A stretch of DNA of 64,000 bases from Thermoflavifilum sp. (GCA_023511875.1 JAIMAQ010000002.1:186001-250000); one strand, 5' to 3'; counted from the stretch's first letter, positions 1 through 10,400 are shown. Notes: a model not told the origin generated them from the letters alone. Made by a program: numbers and translations.

Positions 1-3000
1 GCCATCCGGCGGCAGCGCATAGCCGTGAGCAAATCATTGACTTGTGGAGGTAAGGGCCCAAAGCGATCTTCCAGCTCTTGTGCAAAAGCTTGCAGCTTAT
101 CTTCGGTTTCAATCTCATTGAGCTGTTGATACAAGCTCAATCGTTCGGCAATATTTTCTACATAATCATCTGGAATGAGGATTTCTAAATCGGTATCGAT
201 GGTGCAGTCGCTCACATAATCAGCTTCGCGTTCAATTTGTTCTTTAAACAGGTCGCGGAATTCATTTTGTTTTAATTCTCGAACGGCCTCGTCGAGGATT
301 TTTTGATACATATCCAATCCCATTTCGGCCATAAACCCGCTTTGTTCGGCCCCAAGCAGATTACCAGCTCCGCGAATGTCGAGATCGCGCATAGCAATTT
401 GAAAGCCACTACCTAAATCGGTAAATTGCTCGAGTGCCTGTAGGCGTTTACGACTATCGCCAGGAAGTGAACTTAAAGGAGGAGCAATGAGGTAGCAGAA
501 TGCCTTTTTATTGCTACGGCCCACTCTACCGCGCAGTTGATGTAAATCGCTTAAGCCAAATTGATGTGCGTTGTTGATGATAATCGTGTTTACATTGGGC
601 ATATCCAATCCACTTTCTACGATATTGGTACATACCAGCACATCATATTTGCGATTCATGAAATCGAGAATCACCTGCTCGAGTTGATGGCCTTCCATTT
701 TTCCATGCGCAATAGCAATCGATAGATCGGGGCAGAGCGATTGAATAAGGGTTTTGATTTCGGCTATGTTTTGTACACGGTTATGTATAAAAAATACCTG
801 GCCACCACGTTCAACTTCGTAATAAATCGCTTCGCGGATCATGTGTTCATCAAACGTACAGATTTGCGTTTCGATGGGTTGCCTATTAGGTGGAGGAGTA
901 TTGATGATCGACAAATCGCGTGCGCCCATCAATGAAAACTGTAAGGTGCGCGGTATAGGTGTGGCCGTCATCGTAAGTGTATCTACTTCTGTTTTGAGTT
1001 GTTTTAATTTTTCCTTAGCAGCTACACCAAATTTTTGTTCTTCATCAATGATAAGCAATCCCAAATCTTTGAATTGTACTTCTTTTCCGAGCAAAGCATG
1101 TGTGCCAATAATGATGTCGATTTTTCCTTCACGTAATTTTTGCAGGGTTTCTTTTTTTTCTTTAGCCGATTTAAAACGGTTTAAATAATCGACCGTGCAA
1201 GGGAGAGCTTGTAGTCGTTCAGAAAAAGTCTTATAATGCTGGTAAGCCAGAATAGTAGTAGGTACCAATACGGCGGCCTGCTTGCCATCTACCACAGTTT
1301 TAAATGCTGCACGGATAGCGATTTCTGTTTTTCCAAAACCCACATCGCCACAGATGAGGCGGTCCATAGGCTCGGGCGCTTCCATATCGCGTTTTACATC
1401 TTCAGTGGCTTTGCTTTGATCGGGCGTATCTTCGTACATGAATGATGCTTCCAGCTCGTGTTGCAAATAGGTATCGGGAGAATGGGCAAATCCTTTTTTA
1501 GCTTTTCTTGCTGCATATAGCCTGATCAGATCAGCAGCAATGTCTTTGACCTTCGATTTTGTTTTTTCTTTTAGTTTTTGCCAAGTATCGCTGCCAAGCT
1601 TATGAACATGTGGGGTGGATCCTTCCTTGCCCACATACTTGCTAATCTTATGAAGCGAATTGATATTAACATAAAGAATATCCTTGTCTTTATAAAGAAT
1701 GCGCACAGCCTCTTGTACATGTCCATTCACATTAATTTTTTGTAGGCCACTAAAGATGCCTATGCCATGATCAATATGCACTACATAATCGCCTGGCTGC
1801 AACTCTTGGAGGGCTTTTAAGGTAAGAGCTTTGTTTTTGCTATAAGCCTGTTTAATATGGTATTTATGGTAACGTTCAAAGATTTGATGATCGGTATAGC
1901 ACAGCAGCCGATGATCATGATCTACAAAGCCTTTGCTTAAGCCAATAGGTAAGGGAGTTAAGGTAATGCCTGCTTGTAAATCGTCGAAAATGGCTTGCAA
2001 TCGCTGAATCTGTCGTGGATTCTCAGCAGCAAGGAACAAAGCATATTGTTGTTGGTCAAATTTCTTGAGATTATCGATGAGTAGCTCAAACTGTCGGTTG
2101 AAGCTAGGTTGTACATCGAAGTGAAATGCAAAATGAGTAGTTGATTGCGGATGTGGATGCTGTTTACCGAACTCAATGAGAAAATGTTTATTCAATTGTT
2201 GCATCCAAGTATTGGCCGTGCAGAAATCTTCTCTTTGAAACAAGAGTGTTTTTCCCGACTCTTCTTCGATAATTGCTTGCAAAGGTTTATTGAGTGTTTG
2301 TTGTATATGTTGGTCTATTTGTTGTAAAGATTCTTGCAAAAAAGAGAGATCTTCGATCCACCACACGGTATTGGTTGGTAAGAATTCTGCAAGGCTAATG
2401 CGGTTGCGGGTAATTTGGGGGTTTTCTAAGTTGGGCAAAAGGGTTACCTGTTTGATTTTGCGTTCGCTGAGTTGGGTTTCGGGGTTGAATATGCGAATCG
2501 ATTCAATTTCATTGCCTGCTAATTCAATTCGATAAGGTTTATCATTGCCAAATGAATAAATATCCACGATTCCCCCTCGAACGGCTATTTGCCCGGGCTC
2601 ATATACAAAGTCGGTACGTTCAAACCCTAGTGCCACCAATTTTTCGACTAACGACTCGATGTGCAATTGTTCGCCTATTTGCAGGGGCAGGGCTTGTTGA
2701 GTATATTGTTGTGGAGGAGCTACTTTTTCCAATAAGGCTTCAGGATAAGTTACCAGGATTTTTTTGCGGGCTATCGTTTCCGAAAAGTGTATCAAGGCTT
2801 CAGTGCGAAGCATGATATGGCTTTTCTGAACATGGTCGAAACGACGTGGCGACTTAAATGAATCTGGGAAGAAAAATACATCTAAGGCATGCGAAAGCTG
2901 TTCGAGATCATTGTGAAAATAAGCTGCCTCTTCTTTGTCGTTCAATACAAAAACATGGTTAAAGGGGCTAAGCTTCCAAATAGCGGCTGCGATGAAGGCA

Positions 3001-3122
3001 TTTGCAGCACCAGCAAGGCCCGTAATCGAAATCCATTCTGGATGAGGCGCAAGGAGCTTATCCGCCAGCGATTGAAGGCGGGAATCATCAGTAAACTTGC
3101 GCAACACGTCTTGCGGATCCAT
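1..3122 (-). CDS. mfd: Transcription-repair coupling factor Mfd (partial, C-terminus beyond window)
   Basis: Mfd is the DNA translocase that removes RNA polymerase stalled at lesions and recruits UvrA. I translated the minus strand from the ATG at 3120-3122 (MDPQDVLRKF); the frame stays open for 1040 codons to the window edge. Visible landmarks are a UvrB-like N-terminal region with RGGIVDIYSF, a Walker A motif CGDVGFGKTE near residue 594 and a DEEQ box (LIIDEEQKFG) near residue 692. The last residues in the window, DRFGPLPPQV, belong to the C-terminal TRCF domain, so probably fewer than 100 residues are missing. It is divergent from the FNR gene at 3298. Confidence 0.96.
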   Translation of the reverse strand, partial: MDPQDVLRKFTDDSRLQSLADKLLAPHPEWISITGLAGAANAFIAAAIWKLSPFNHVFVLNDKEEAAYFHNDLEQLSHALDVFFFPDSFKSPRRFDHVQKSHIMLRTEALIHFSETIARKKILVTYPEALLEKVAPPQQYTQQALPLQIGEQLHIESLVEKLVALGFERTDFVYEPGQIAVRGGIVDIYSFGNDKPYRIELAGNEIESIRIFNPETQLSERKIKQVTLLPNLENPQITRNRISLAEFLPTNTVWWIEDLSFLQESLQQIDQHIQQTLNKPLQAIIEEESGKTLLFQREDFCTANTWMQQLNKHFLIEFGKQHPHPQSTTHFAFHFDVQPSFNRQFELLIDNLKKFDQQQYALFLAAENPRQIQRLQAIFDDLQAGITLTPLPIGLSKGFVDHDHRLLCYTDHQIFERYHKYHIKQAYSKNKALTLKALQELQPGDYVVHIDHGIGIFSGLQKINVNGHVQEAVRILYKDKDILYVNINSLHKISKYVGKEGSTPHVHKLGSDTWQKLKEKTKSKVKDIAADLIRLYAARKAKKGFAHSPDTYLQHELEASFMYEDTPDQSKATEDVKRDMEAPEPMDRLICGDVGFGKTEIAIRAAFKTVVDGKQAAVLVPTTILAYQHYKTFSERLQALPCTVDYLNRFKSAKEKKETLQKLREGKIDIIIGTHALLGKEVQFKDLGLLIIDEEQKFGVAAKEKLKQLKTEVDTLTMTATPIPRTLQFSLMGARDLSIINTPPPNRQPIETQICTFDEHMIREAIYYEVERGGQVFFIHNRVQNIAEIKTLIQSLCPDLSIAIAHGKMEGHQLEQVILDFMNRKYDVLVCTNIVESGLDMPNVNTIIINNAHQFGLSDLHQLRGRVGRSNKKAFCYLIAPPLSSLPGDSRKRLQALEQFTDLGSGFQIAMRDLDIRGAGNLLGAEQSGFMAEMGLDMYQKILDEAVRELKQNEFRDLFKEQIEREADYVSDCTIDTDLEILIPDDYVENIAERLSLYQQLNEIETEDKLQAFAQELEDRFGPLPPQVNDLLTAMRCRRM

Positions 3123-3228
3123 CGAAGCGCTGCAAAGTTAGGGATTTTACTCGTTCAAGAAATGTGAAAAGCAAGCAGCAGCTGGTTGAAAGCTATACCT
3201 GCACTAAGGATTCGTCGTGTAGATGGAT

Positions 3229-3258
3229 TTTGAGGGATAATGTTTTTTTGTATCTTGC
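3229..3258 (+). promoter_or_regulatory. Candidate Bacteroidota promoter for the FNR gene
   Basis: A TTTG box at 3229-3232 is followed after 18 bases by TATCTTGC at 3251-3258. This resembles the Bacteroidota -33/-7 pair (TTTG, TAnnTTTG) with one deviation. The start codon lies about 40 bases further on at 3298. Recognised by eye only. Confidence 0.4.
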
Positions 3259-3297
3259 CCGCGTTGAATGATTAAACGATTTCAATATCATTGATTT

Positions 3298-4011
3298 ATG
3301 CCTGAGCCATGGAGAACAGGGGTATTTACCCGCATCGAGCAAGAAACAGCCAATACCCGACGGTTCTGGATTCAGATCCCGGAGGTAGAAGAATTTTGTT
3401 TTAAGCCTGGTCAGTTTGTAACGCTTGATTTGCCTATTCACGAGATGAAGAATAAGCGATGGAGGAGCTATTCCATAGCTTCTGCCCCTGATGGAAATAT
3501 CATTGAATTGGTGATTGTGCTGTTGGAAGGAGGTGCTGGTACACATTACTTATTTCATCATGTGCAAGTAGGCACAGAAGTCTTGCTCCGTGGGCCACAG
3601 GGCGTGTTTACTTTACCGCAAGAAATAGACCGCGATTTATTTTTCATTTGTACGGGTACGGGCATTGCGCCTTTTCGCTCTATGTTGCATTATATTAAAC
3701 GGCATCAGTTGCCCCATCAACAGATTTATTTGATCTTTGGTACCCGCACCCAGCAAGACATTTTGTATTATGAAGAGATGAAGCAACTCACGCAGGAAAT
3801 ACCAGGATTTCATTATATCCCCACGCTTTCACGCGAGCAATGGGAAGGGCGCACTGGATATGTGCATGCCGTGTATGAAGAATTGGCTGCCGATCGTAGA
3901 CCCGCTCATTTTTATCTTTGTGGTTGGCGTGCCATGATCAATGAAGCCCGCCAGCGTATAGCCCAGATGGGCTATGAAAGATCATACATTCATTTTGAAT
4001 TGTTTGATTAA
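3298..4011 (+). CDS. FAD/NAD(P)-binding oxidoreductase, ferredoxin-NADP reductase family
   Basis: 237 residues, a single FNR module with no extra ferredoxin domain. The flavin-binding motif RSYS is at residues 56-59 and the pyridine-nucleotide loop GTGIAP at 120-125. A CGW motif near residue 200 and a C-terminal aromatic FELFD tail also fit. It would pass electrons between NAD(P)H and an unknown cytoplasmic acceptor (ferredoxin, flavodoxin or an oxygenase component). No partner gene is adjacent: mfd is divergent upstream and the next gene is a 2H phosphoesterase about 330 bases away. Family assignment is firm; the electron partner is unknown. Confidence 0.88.
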   Translation: MPEPWRTGVFTRIEQETANTRRFWIQIPEVEEFCFKPGQFVTLDLPIHEMKNKRWRSYSIASAPDGNIIELVIVLLEGGAGTHYLFHHVQVGTEVLLRGPQGVFTLPQEIDRDLFFICTGTGIAPFRSMLHYIKRHQLPHQQIYLIFGTRTQQDILYYEEMKQLTQEIPGFHYIPTLSREQWEGRTGYVHAVYEELAADRRPAHFYLCGWRAMINEARQRIAQMGYERSYIHFELFD

Positions 4012-4341
4012 AAAAATTTTACGGAAAAAACAGCACGAAAATCTGGAATTTTATACATTTATCAAAGAAATAAACCTATAATAACCTGACCCGTATTTGA
4101 AATAAGGACGACCATGTTTATGGAAACCAAGAGATATGATCACCCCAAAACTCAAGTTCTTTCACCTCAGCATCGTTTGGCTTTGCTCAACAACCTCTAT
4201 TCGTTTGCTCATTTTGTATATGTATTTCTTCAGAAATTGATGATGGTCAGGTGTTTTGACCTGCAGCAAATAAAAGTTATTCCATTACCCGTGGCTTTCT
4301 ACCATGGGTTTTATTGTTCATGATTAAACCTGCAAACGACC
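4012..4341. other. 330-base intergenic stretch, no convincing gene
   Basis: The region between the FNR gene and the 2H phosphoesterase is AT-rich at its left end. It holds a 69-codon ORF (4114-4323, +) whose product has no recognisable motif, biased composition and no neighbour logic, so I do not call it a gene. Near the right end is a hairpin with a T-rich tail (listed separately), which could end a short non-coding transcript. Confidence 0.5.
4287..4316 (+). terminator. Possible intrinsic terminator inside the intergenic region
   Basis: ACCCGTGG (4287-4294) can pair with CCATGGGT (4302-4309) through one G-U pair and a 7-base loop. A T-rich tail follows (TTTTATT). It lies about 275 bases beyond the FNR stop codon, far for a terminator of that gene. 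Confidence 0.4.
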
Positions 4342-4974
4342 ATGAGACCAAGAAGACCTATCAGACGACCGGTTTCTTCGCCAAACCGGTTTAGGCCCAA
4401 GAAAATCAAAAACAGGCTATATTTCATTGGGATCTTGCCTCCTCCCTCTTTATCCCAGCAAATCACCCAAATCAAGCAGGAATTTGCTAGTACTTATGGC
4501 CCACAATACGCATTACGCATATTGCCCCATATTACCTTGCAAAATCCGTTTAAGGCACCCCCCACAATGGAGCCAGCGTTTTTTGATTTGCTTACGCAAT
4601 TTGCGGCCACACAAAAACCTTTTCAGGTAAGGTTAAAGGGCTTTGGAAGCTTTCCCAACAAGGTAAGCCCAGTGATCTTTATCAATGTTGAGCTCAATGA
4701 TGATCTGGCTCTTTTACACAAAAACCTGATGAATTTTCTGCGTAAAGAATTTGGTTTTAGTCATTTATTAGCACGATCTACTTTTTCTCCGCATTTAACG
4801 ATTGCGTATAAAGATATGACGTTTGAACAGTTTGAACGGGCTTGGCCTGATTTTGAGCATCGACCATTTGAGGCTAGCTTCGATGTGAATCATTTTTATT
4901 TCTTACGGCACGATGGGCGCGGTTGGGAAATCTTGGAGGAGTTTCTCATTGGTGCAGATGATCAGGTATTGTAG
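4342..4974 (+). CDS. 2H phosphoesterase / 2'-5' RNA ligase family protein (LigT-like)
   Basis: 210 residues. Two HxT motifs define the 2H superfamily: HIT at residues 63-65 and HLT at 151-153, separated by about 88 residues as usual for LigT/CPDase proteins. Members hydrolyse 2',3'-cyclic phosphates or related phosphodiesters in RNA or nucleotides. The first 23 residues form an Arg/Pro/Lys-rich tail before the domain, possibly for RNA binding (inference). The gene stands alone on the plus strand and is followed by a strong hairpin terminator facing the convergent BI-1 gene. The substrate cannot be told from sequence. Confidence 0.85.
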   Translation: MRPRRPIRRPVSSPNRFRPKKIKNRLYFIGILPPPSLSQQITQIKQEFASTYGPQYALRILPHITLQNPFKAPPTMEPAFFDLLTQFAATQKPFQVRLKGFGSFPNKVSPVIFINVELNDDLALLHKNLMNFLRKEFGFSHLLARSTFSPHLTIAYKDMTFEQFERAWPDFEHRPFEASFDVNHFYFLRHDGRGWEILEEFLIGADDQVL

Positions 4975-5005
4975 ATAGGCAATGCACTATTTAGTTTTGA
5001 AAAAG

Positions 5006-5036
5006 AAAAGGCTGGTATACATCACCAGCCTTTTTT
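5006..5036. terminator. Bidirectional intrinsic terminator
   Basis: AAAAGGCTGGT (5006-5016) pairs perfectly with ACCAGCCTTTT (5024-5034) around a 7-base loop. T-tracts occur on both strands. It sits between the convergent 2H phosphoesterase and Bax-inhibitor-1 genes and can serve both. Confidence 0.9.
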
Positions 5037-5057
5037 GTCACATAGTGTGAGGTTAAC

Positions 5058-5816
5058 TTATCTCCGGCTGTATATTTTGGCAAGCAAGCGAAGAATTTCC
5101 AGATATAGCCACACAATAGTGACCATAAGCCCAAAAGCTCCGTACCATTCCATATATTTTGGAGCGCCCATTTGAGCACCAGTAAAAATCATGTCAAAAT
5201 CCATTACCAAGTTTAATGCAGCGATAGCTACGACAACTAGTGAAAAGATGATTCCTGCAGGTGTAGATTGATTAATGAAAGGAATGTCTATATGAAACCA
5301 ATGTAAGATCATCGCTGCTAAATAAAACAAGGCAATTCCTCCGGTAGCCGCAAATACAATCGTACGAAACTGGTTATTGACTTTAATAATGCCAGAGACG
5401 TAAACTAGATACATGGCGAGGGCTACACCAAAGGTGAGCAATACAGCTTGCATAACAAAATAAGGAGCTACACTGGCCATTTTTGCATTAAACATGGCTG
5501 AGATAGCGCCCAAGAAAAGACCTTCAAGGAGTCCATAAGCAGGTGCTAAATACGGTGCCCAGTTTTGTTTAAAGATGATGATCAGGGCGGTAATGAATCC
5601 ACCAATAGCTCCGCCAGCCACCCATCCGCCCAGGGGAGCACCTTTGTAAGCCAGGTTCCAGGTATAAATAGCGGCAGCCAGCATCATGGCCAGCATGAAT
5701 AAAAATTTATTCATCGTGCCGCGTACCGTCATTGCTTCTTCAGCAACAACAGGAACACCGGTCTGGAAAGTTTTTTCTTGTAAAGCAGGATTGCTCGTTT
5801 TATACCAGAATGCCAT
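5058..5816 (-). CDS. Bax inhibitor-1/YccA family membrane protein
   Basis: 252 residues, with about seven hydrophobic segments after a soluble N-terminus of about 35 residues. Segments such as GGWVAGGAIGGFI and the C-terminal MEWYGAFGLMVTIVWLYLEIL with a basic tail are typical of the Bacteroidota Bax-inhibitor-1/YccA group. Some BI-1 relatives conduct Ca2+ in a pH-dependent way, and YccA modulates FtsH proteolysis; which role applies here is unknown. Start at the ATG (MAFWYKTSNP). It is convergent with the 2H phosphoesterase and separated from it by a terminator. Confidence 0.88.
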   Translation of the reverse strand: MAFWYKTSNPALQEKTFQTGVPVVAEEAMTVRGTMNKFLFMLAMMLAAAIYTWNLAYKGAPLGGWVAGGAIGGFITALIIIFKQNWAPYLAPAYGLLEGLFLGAISAMFNAKMASVAPYFVMQAVLLTFGVALAMYLVYVSGIIKVNNQFRTIVFAATGGIALFYLAAMILHWFHIDIPFINQSTPAGIIFSLVVVAIAALNLVMDFDMIFTGAQMGAPKYMEWYGAFGLMVTIVWLYLEILRLLAKIYSRR

Positions 5817-6014
5817 AACTCAATAAATTTTACCGGTTGTTTTGCACAAATATACAATTTTGCTTGCCCAGAAATTGGCTTTTTCATGTTGGAGCTTTGT
5901 AAAAAAGCTTTAAACTTCTCCATTAATTTGGTAGAGAGTGTTAATTTTGATTCCCATTGAGATGAAAAAATCTAACCCAAAACCGATTTTTTTTAAAACT
6001 TCATTTACACGCAT

Positions 6015-7874
6015 ATGTCGGCTCAACCAACTGTTCAGCAATTAGAAGACGTAGTGATTAAGTTTGCTGGGGATAGTGGTGATGGCATGCAGCTTACAGG
6101 CATGCAGTTTACCAATAACACGGCATTATTAGGAATTGATCTTTCCACTTTTCCCGATTTTCCTGCAGAGATTCGGGCGCCACAGGGCACCTTACCTGGT
6201 GTCAGTGGGTTTCAACTGCATTTTTCTTCTAATCCCGTTTACACTCCTGGCGATAGCTGCGATGTACTCGTGGCCATGAATGCAGCCGCCTTGAAGGCCA
6301 ATCTCAAAAGCCTGAAGAAGGGAGGAATTATTATTGCCAATACCGATGGTTTTGATCTGAAAAATTTACGCTTGGCCAATTATCCAGATGGAGTAAATCC
6401 GCTTACCGATGGCTCTCTCGAAGGCTATACCGTGTATGAAATTGATATTACCAAGCTAACCCGCGAAGCATTGAAAGATGTGGATCTGGGGATGAAAGAA
6501 AAGGATCGGGCTAAAAACATGTTTGTGTTGGGCTTTCTGTATTGGTTGTATGATAGAAGTATGGAAAGTACCATCCACTTCTTGCAAGAGAAATTCAGCA
6601 AAAAACCCTCGATTTTAGAAGGTAATTTGAAAGCCCTTCACGCGGGTTACAACTACGGCGATACTACCGAAGCTTTTACTACGCGATATCGGGTAGAGAG
6701 AGCCAAAATGCCTCGAGGCACTTATCGCAGCATTACGGGTAATCAGGCTCTGGCATTGGGGTTGATAGCTGCTTCGCAAAAATCGGGCTTGCCTCTTTTT
6801 CTAGGCTCTTACCCTATTACACCTGCTTCTGATATTTTGCATGAATTGAGTAAACATAAAAACTTTGGTGTTCGCACTTTTCAAGCCGAAGACGAGATTG
6901 CAGGGATTAGTTCGGCTATTGGTGCTTCTTATGGGGGTTGCATGGGGGTAACAACTACTTCTGGTCCTGGCATGGCATTGAAGACAGAAGCAATGGGGTT
7001 GGCTGTCATGCTAGAGATTCCGCTGTTGATTATCGATATTCAACGTGGAGGGCCTTCTACGGGCTTGCCTACCAAAACCGAGCAGTCGGACTTGCTGCAA
7101 GCCTATTATGGTCGAAATGGGGAGTGCCCTATGCCCGTGCTTGCTGCCGCAACACCGTCGGACTGCTTTTCAGCCGTTTATGAAGCTTTTCGTATTGCGG
7201 TCCAACACATGACTCCTGTGATTTTTTTGAGCGATGGCTATATTGCCAATGGTGCAGAGCCCTGGCGCTTTCCCAAGGCAGCAGAATTGCCAGCTATAGA
7301 GGTGCATTTCAAAACACAATTAGACGAAGGAGAAGAAAAATTTATGCCCTATCAACGTGATGAGCGCTATGTGCGTCCATGGGCTATTCCAGGCACACCA
7401 GGCTTAGAACATCGTATAGGTGGGCTCGAAAAACAACATATCACGGGAAATGTGAGCTATGATCCAGATAATCATCAGATGATGGTGAAAATTCGTCAGG
7501 CTAAAGTAGATGCTATTGCCGATGATATTCCTTTACAAACGATAGATAGTGGACCAGAAAAAGGTGATCTATTGGTATTGGGATGGGGATCTACTTATGG
7601 AGCTATTAAAGGCGCCGTAAAATCGCTTCAAGCTCAAGGATATGCTGTGGCGCATGCTCACTTACGATATTTACGTCCTTTTCCCAAAAACTTAGGGGAA
7701 ATCTTGCGTAATTATCGGCAAGTGCTTATTCCCGAAATCAACAACGGCCAGCTCATCAAAATTATCCGTGATCAATTCTTAATTGATGCCAAAGGATACC
7801 ATAAAATCATGGGCATCCCGATGACTAAAGCTGAATTAGAAGAATATATCAAATCGTTGCTAACTAAGGCTTAG
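6015..7874 (+). CDS. korA: 2-oxoacid:ferredoxin oxidoreductase, fused gamma-alpha subunit (KorA type)
   Basis: 619 residues. The N-terminal gamma domain starts with [13 protein letters not shown] near residue 17. The alpha (pyrimidine-binding) domain begins near residue 240 with a [10 protein letters not shown] motif and continues with [11 protein letters not shown] and [11 protein letters not shown]. This gamma-alpha fusion is the usual Bacteroidota 2-oxoglutarate:ferredoxin oxidoreductase subunit, which needs a beta subunit carrying thiamine diphosphate and the Fe-S cluster. No beta gene follows: the next gene, after about 265 bases, is a MscS channel. The oxoglutarate preference is inferred from the family. 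Confidence 0.9.
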   Translation: MSAQPTVQQLEDVVIKFAGDSGDGMQLTGMQFTNNTALLGIDLSTFPDFPAEIRAPQGTLPGVSGFQLHFSSNPVYTPGDSCDVLVAMNAAALKANLKSLKKGGIIIANTDGFDLKNLRLANYPDGVNPLTDGSLEGYTVYEIDITKLTREALKDVDLGMKEKDRAKNMFVLGFLYWLYDRSMESTIHFLQEKFSKKPSILEGNLKALHAGYNYGDTTEAFTTRYRVERAKMPRGTYRSITGNQALALGLIAASQKSGLPLFLGSYPITPASDILHELSKHKNFGVRTFQAEDEIAGISSAIGASYGGCMGVTTTSGPGMALKTEAMGLAVMLEIPLLIIDIQRGGPSTGLPTKTEQSDLLQAYYGRNGECPMPVLAAATPSDCFSAVYEAFRIAVQHMTPVIFLSDGYIANGAEPWRFPKAAELPAIEVHFKTQLDEGEEKFMPYQRDERYVRPWAIPGTPGLEHRIGGLEKQHITGNVSYDPDNHQMMVKIRQAKVDAIADDIPLQTIDSGPEKGDLLVLGWGSTYGAIKGAVKSLQAQGYAVAHAHLRYLRPFPKNLGEILRNYRQVLIPEINNGQLIKIIRDQFLIDAKGYHKIMGIPMTKAELEEYIKSLLTKA

Positions 7875-8000
7875 CAGATATTTGTTATTCCACTTGAATG
7901 AAATAGTTTTAATACTTTATACCATACTCATTCGTTACAATTTGCTTGACTCAATGGCTACAAATAAGTAGTTTTGCTCATCATCTTTTTTAAAACAAGA

Positions 8001-8020
8001 TAAAGTGTATCAACACTTTA
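8001..8020. repeat. Perfect 8-bp inverted repeat with 4-base loop
   Basis: TAAAGTGT and ACACTTTA flank ATCA. It lies 126 bases after the korA stop and about 120 bases before the MscS start. No T-tract follows, so it is a weak terminator candidate; it could equally be a protein-binding site. Confidence 0.45.
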
Positions 8021-8139
8021 GTTATAAAAGCTTGAGTGCTGTATTTTATCATAGTAGCATATAGCATATATTTATTGCGGATTTGTGCTATAGTGCCTGA
8101 TTCCATCTCTAATATCAATTAGTAAAATATTTGCTCATT

Positions 8140-9222
8140 ATGGATTCCATGACTAACCTTTTGAATACACAATACGCAGGCAACACCATTAGAGCCTATT
8201 TGCTTGTTATTGCGAGTATATTGATATTTTGTATTGCCTTACGTATTGTGGCCAATATAGTAATAGCCCGTTTGAAAAAATTATCCCAGAAGACCAACAC
8301 AACACTTGATGATTTCATTGTTCAGCAGATAGAAAGAAACGGGTTACCGCTTTTATATGTATTAATTGTTTACTGGAGTATTGGTACCCTGCATCTGAGT
8401 GAAAAGGCCGCTACTATTGTTCATCATCTGATGACGGTAATTGAAACCTTCTTTGCGATCAGGGTGTTAAGTGGCTTATTAGCATATTCGTTAAAAAATT
8501 ATTTGCGTCAGAAAAATTATCCTGAGGAACGTATAAAACAAACTCGTGGAATCATTATCATCATCAACCTCATTTTGTGGAGTATAGGTGTTGTGTTTTT
8601 ATTAAGCAATTTAGGGTATAATGTAGCTACGTTAATTACAGGGTTAGGCATAGGTGGAGTGGCTATAGCTTTAGCCTCACAGACTATTCTGAGCGATTTG
8701 TTTTGTTATTTCATTATCTTTTTTGACAGGCCTTTTGAATTGGGTGATTTTATCATTGTAGGAGATAAAATGGGTACAGTGGAGCATATTGGGTTAAAGA
8801 CTACGCGATTGAGAAGCTTGGGTGGAGAACAATTGATTTTTTCTAATAAAGACCTTACCGACTCACGTATTCATAATTACAAGCGCATGGAGCAGAGAAG
8901 AGTAGTGTTTCGGGTGGGCATTGTGTATGAAACACCATTTGAGAAACTTCAACGAGTATCAGAATTGTTGAAACAAGCTGTGTTGATGCAAGCTGATGTA
9001 AGGTTTGATCGAGCACATTTTGCTTCTTATGGTGATTTTGCTTTAATATTTGAAATTGTGTATTATGTATTAAGTGCGGATTATAACAAATACATGGATA
9101 TTCAACAAGCGATTAATTTGCAAATTTTCCGCTTATTTCAACAAGAAGGAATTGCCTTTGCATATCCGCATCAAGTGGTAGAGCTTATTGCAAATAAAGC
9201 TCCCAGTTTGGCTACTGATTAA
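8140..9222 (+). CDS. MscS family mechanosensitive ion channel
   Basis: 360 residues from the ATG at 8140; an in-frame TTG at 8131 is possible but less likely. The N-terminal half has several membrane segments. The pore-lining segment near residues 160-190 is rich in Gly/Ala ([15 protein letters not shown]), and [12 protein letters not shown] starts the cytoplasmic beta domain. The protein would open on membrane tension to release solutes after hypo-osmotic shock. The 3' end overlaps the convergent aldo/keto reductase gene by 11 bases. About 265 bases separate it from korA. Confidence 0.92.
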   Translation: MDSMTNLLNTQYAGNTIRAYLLVIASILIFCIALRIVANIVIARLKKLSQKTNTTLDDFIVQQIERNGLPLLYVLIVYWSIGTLHLSEKAATIVHHLMTVIETFFAIRVLSGLLAYSLKNYLRQKNYPEERIKQTRGIIIIINLILWSIGVVFLLSNLGYNVATLITGLGIGGVAIALASQTILSDLFCYFIIFFDRPFELGDFIIVGDKMGTVEHIGLKTTRLRSLGGEQLIFSNKDLTDSRIHNYKRMEQRRVVFRVGIVYETPFEKLQRVSELLKQAVLMQADVRFDRAHFASYGDFALIFEIVYYVLSADYNKYMDIQQAINLQIFRLFQQEGIAFAYPHQVVELIANKAPSLATD

Positions 9223-10210
9223 TTGACTTCATCGCATTTTCTGGATAACGAGGGCCAGCAGCCACACCCTTTGGAGCAATAGCCTCAATGGCGGCTAATT
9301 CTTCAGGAGTGAGAGGAATATCTATGGCTTGTGCATTTTCTATTAGATATGATACATGTTTGGTTCCAGGAATGGGGAAGATGTCTTCACCTTGTGCCAT
9401 CACCCAGGCTAAAGCGAGTTGTGCTGGCGTACAATGTTTTTGTTGGGCCAATTGTTTAATCTTATCTACTAATTGTAAGTTTTTCTGGAAATTTTCTCCC
9501 ATAAAGCGGGGTGAATAGCGGCGATAATCATCGGCAGGCAAATCATCAATAGACTGAAAACGACCCGTGAGAAACCCACGCCCTAGCGGGCTATAGGCTA
9601 CAAATGCAATTCCCAATTCACGGCAAGTTTGCAACACACCATCTTCCGGATCGCGTGTCCATAGCGAGTATTCACTCTGGATAGCAGTGAGTGGATGAAT
9701 GGCATGTGCCCGACGAATAGTTGCTGGGGAGACCTCCGACAAGCCAATGCCTCGTATTTTGCCTTCTTTTACCAGTACCGACATGGCACCTACTGTATCT
9801 TCAATGGGGGTTTGCGGATCTACTCGGTGGAGATAATATAGATCAATTACATCGGTCTGCAATCGCTTTAAGCTGGCTTCACAAGCAGATTTTACATAGT
9901 TGGGTTTACCGTTGAATCCTCGCTTTAAAGGATCCCGGGGATCACGCACAATTCCAAATTTTGTGGCTAGCGTGATGTGCTCTCTTCTGCCTTTTAGCCC
10001 TTTGGCTACAAGCATTTCATTGGTAAATGGGCCATACATATCGGCCGTATCCCAAAAACGAATGCCCAATTCAAAAGCTTTGTCGAACACGCGTAACGAC
10101 TCATCATCGTTTCTACCACTATAAAAATCGCTCATGCCCATGCAGCCCAGCCCGATGGCTGAGGCTTTTAGCCCTTGCTTTCCTAAAGGCCGAATAGGAA
10201 TTTGGTTCAT
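9212..10210 (-). CDS. Aldo/keto reductase
   Basis: 332 residues. The catalytic tetrad is visible: Asp54, Tyr59 (TADMYG), Lys84 (ATKFG) and His128 (YYLHRVD). The C-terminal [10 protein letters not shown] loop for the NADPH phosphate is also present. It resembles the AKR13-type group and reduces aldehydes or ketones with NADPH; the substrate is not predictable. It ends tail to tail with the MscS gene, overlapping 11 bases. Upstream is a 190-base gap before the end of glyQS on the same strand, so it probably has its own promoter. Confidence 0.92.
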   Translation of the reverse strand: MNQIPIRPLGKQGLKASAIGLGCMGMSDFYSGRNDDESLRVFDKAFELGIRFWDTADMYGPFTNEMLVAKGLKGRREHITLATKFGIVRDPRDPLKRGFNGKPNYVKSACEASLKRLQTDVIDLYYLHRVDPQTPIEDTVGAMSVLVKEGKIRGIGLSEVSPATIRRAHAIHPLTAIQSEYSLWTRDPEDGVLQTCRELGIAFVAYSPLGRGFLTGRFQSIDDLPADDYRRYSPRFMGENFQKNLQLVDKIKQLAQQKHCTPAQLALAWVMAQGEDIFPIPGTKHVSYLIENAQAIDIPLTPEELAAIEAIAPKGVAAGPRYPENAMKSINQ

Positions 10211-10400
10211 CAGATGAAGATTATTTAAAAATATTTTTCACCTAAGTTAAGCGAAAATATGAATTGGAACACGTGGGATAATGGAGTATAAATTTAATTT
10301 TTTGAAAACTCCCTCTATTTGAAAGCACTAGGCCACTAAGAGTTCTCTGGTTATGTCAACAAATTTCTAAGCGGATGGTTGGTGTGCAAATATTTTCTGC

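Noticed and set aside
4114-4323. 69-codon ORF between FNR and 2H phosphoesterase genes
   Set aside because: No motif, no membrane or signal pattern, contains a terminator-like hairpin, and composition is not protein-like.
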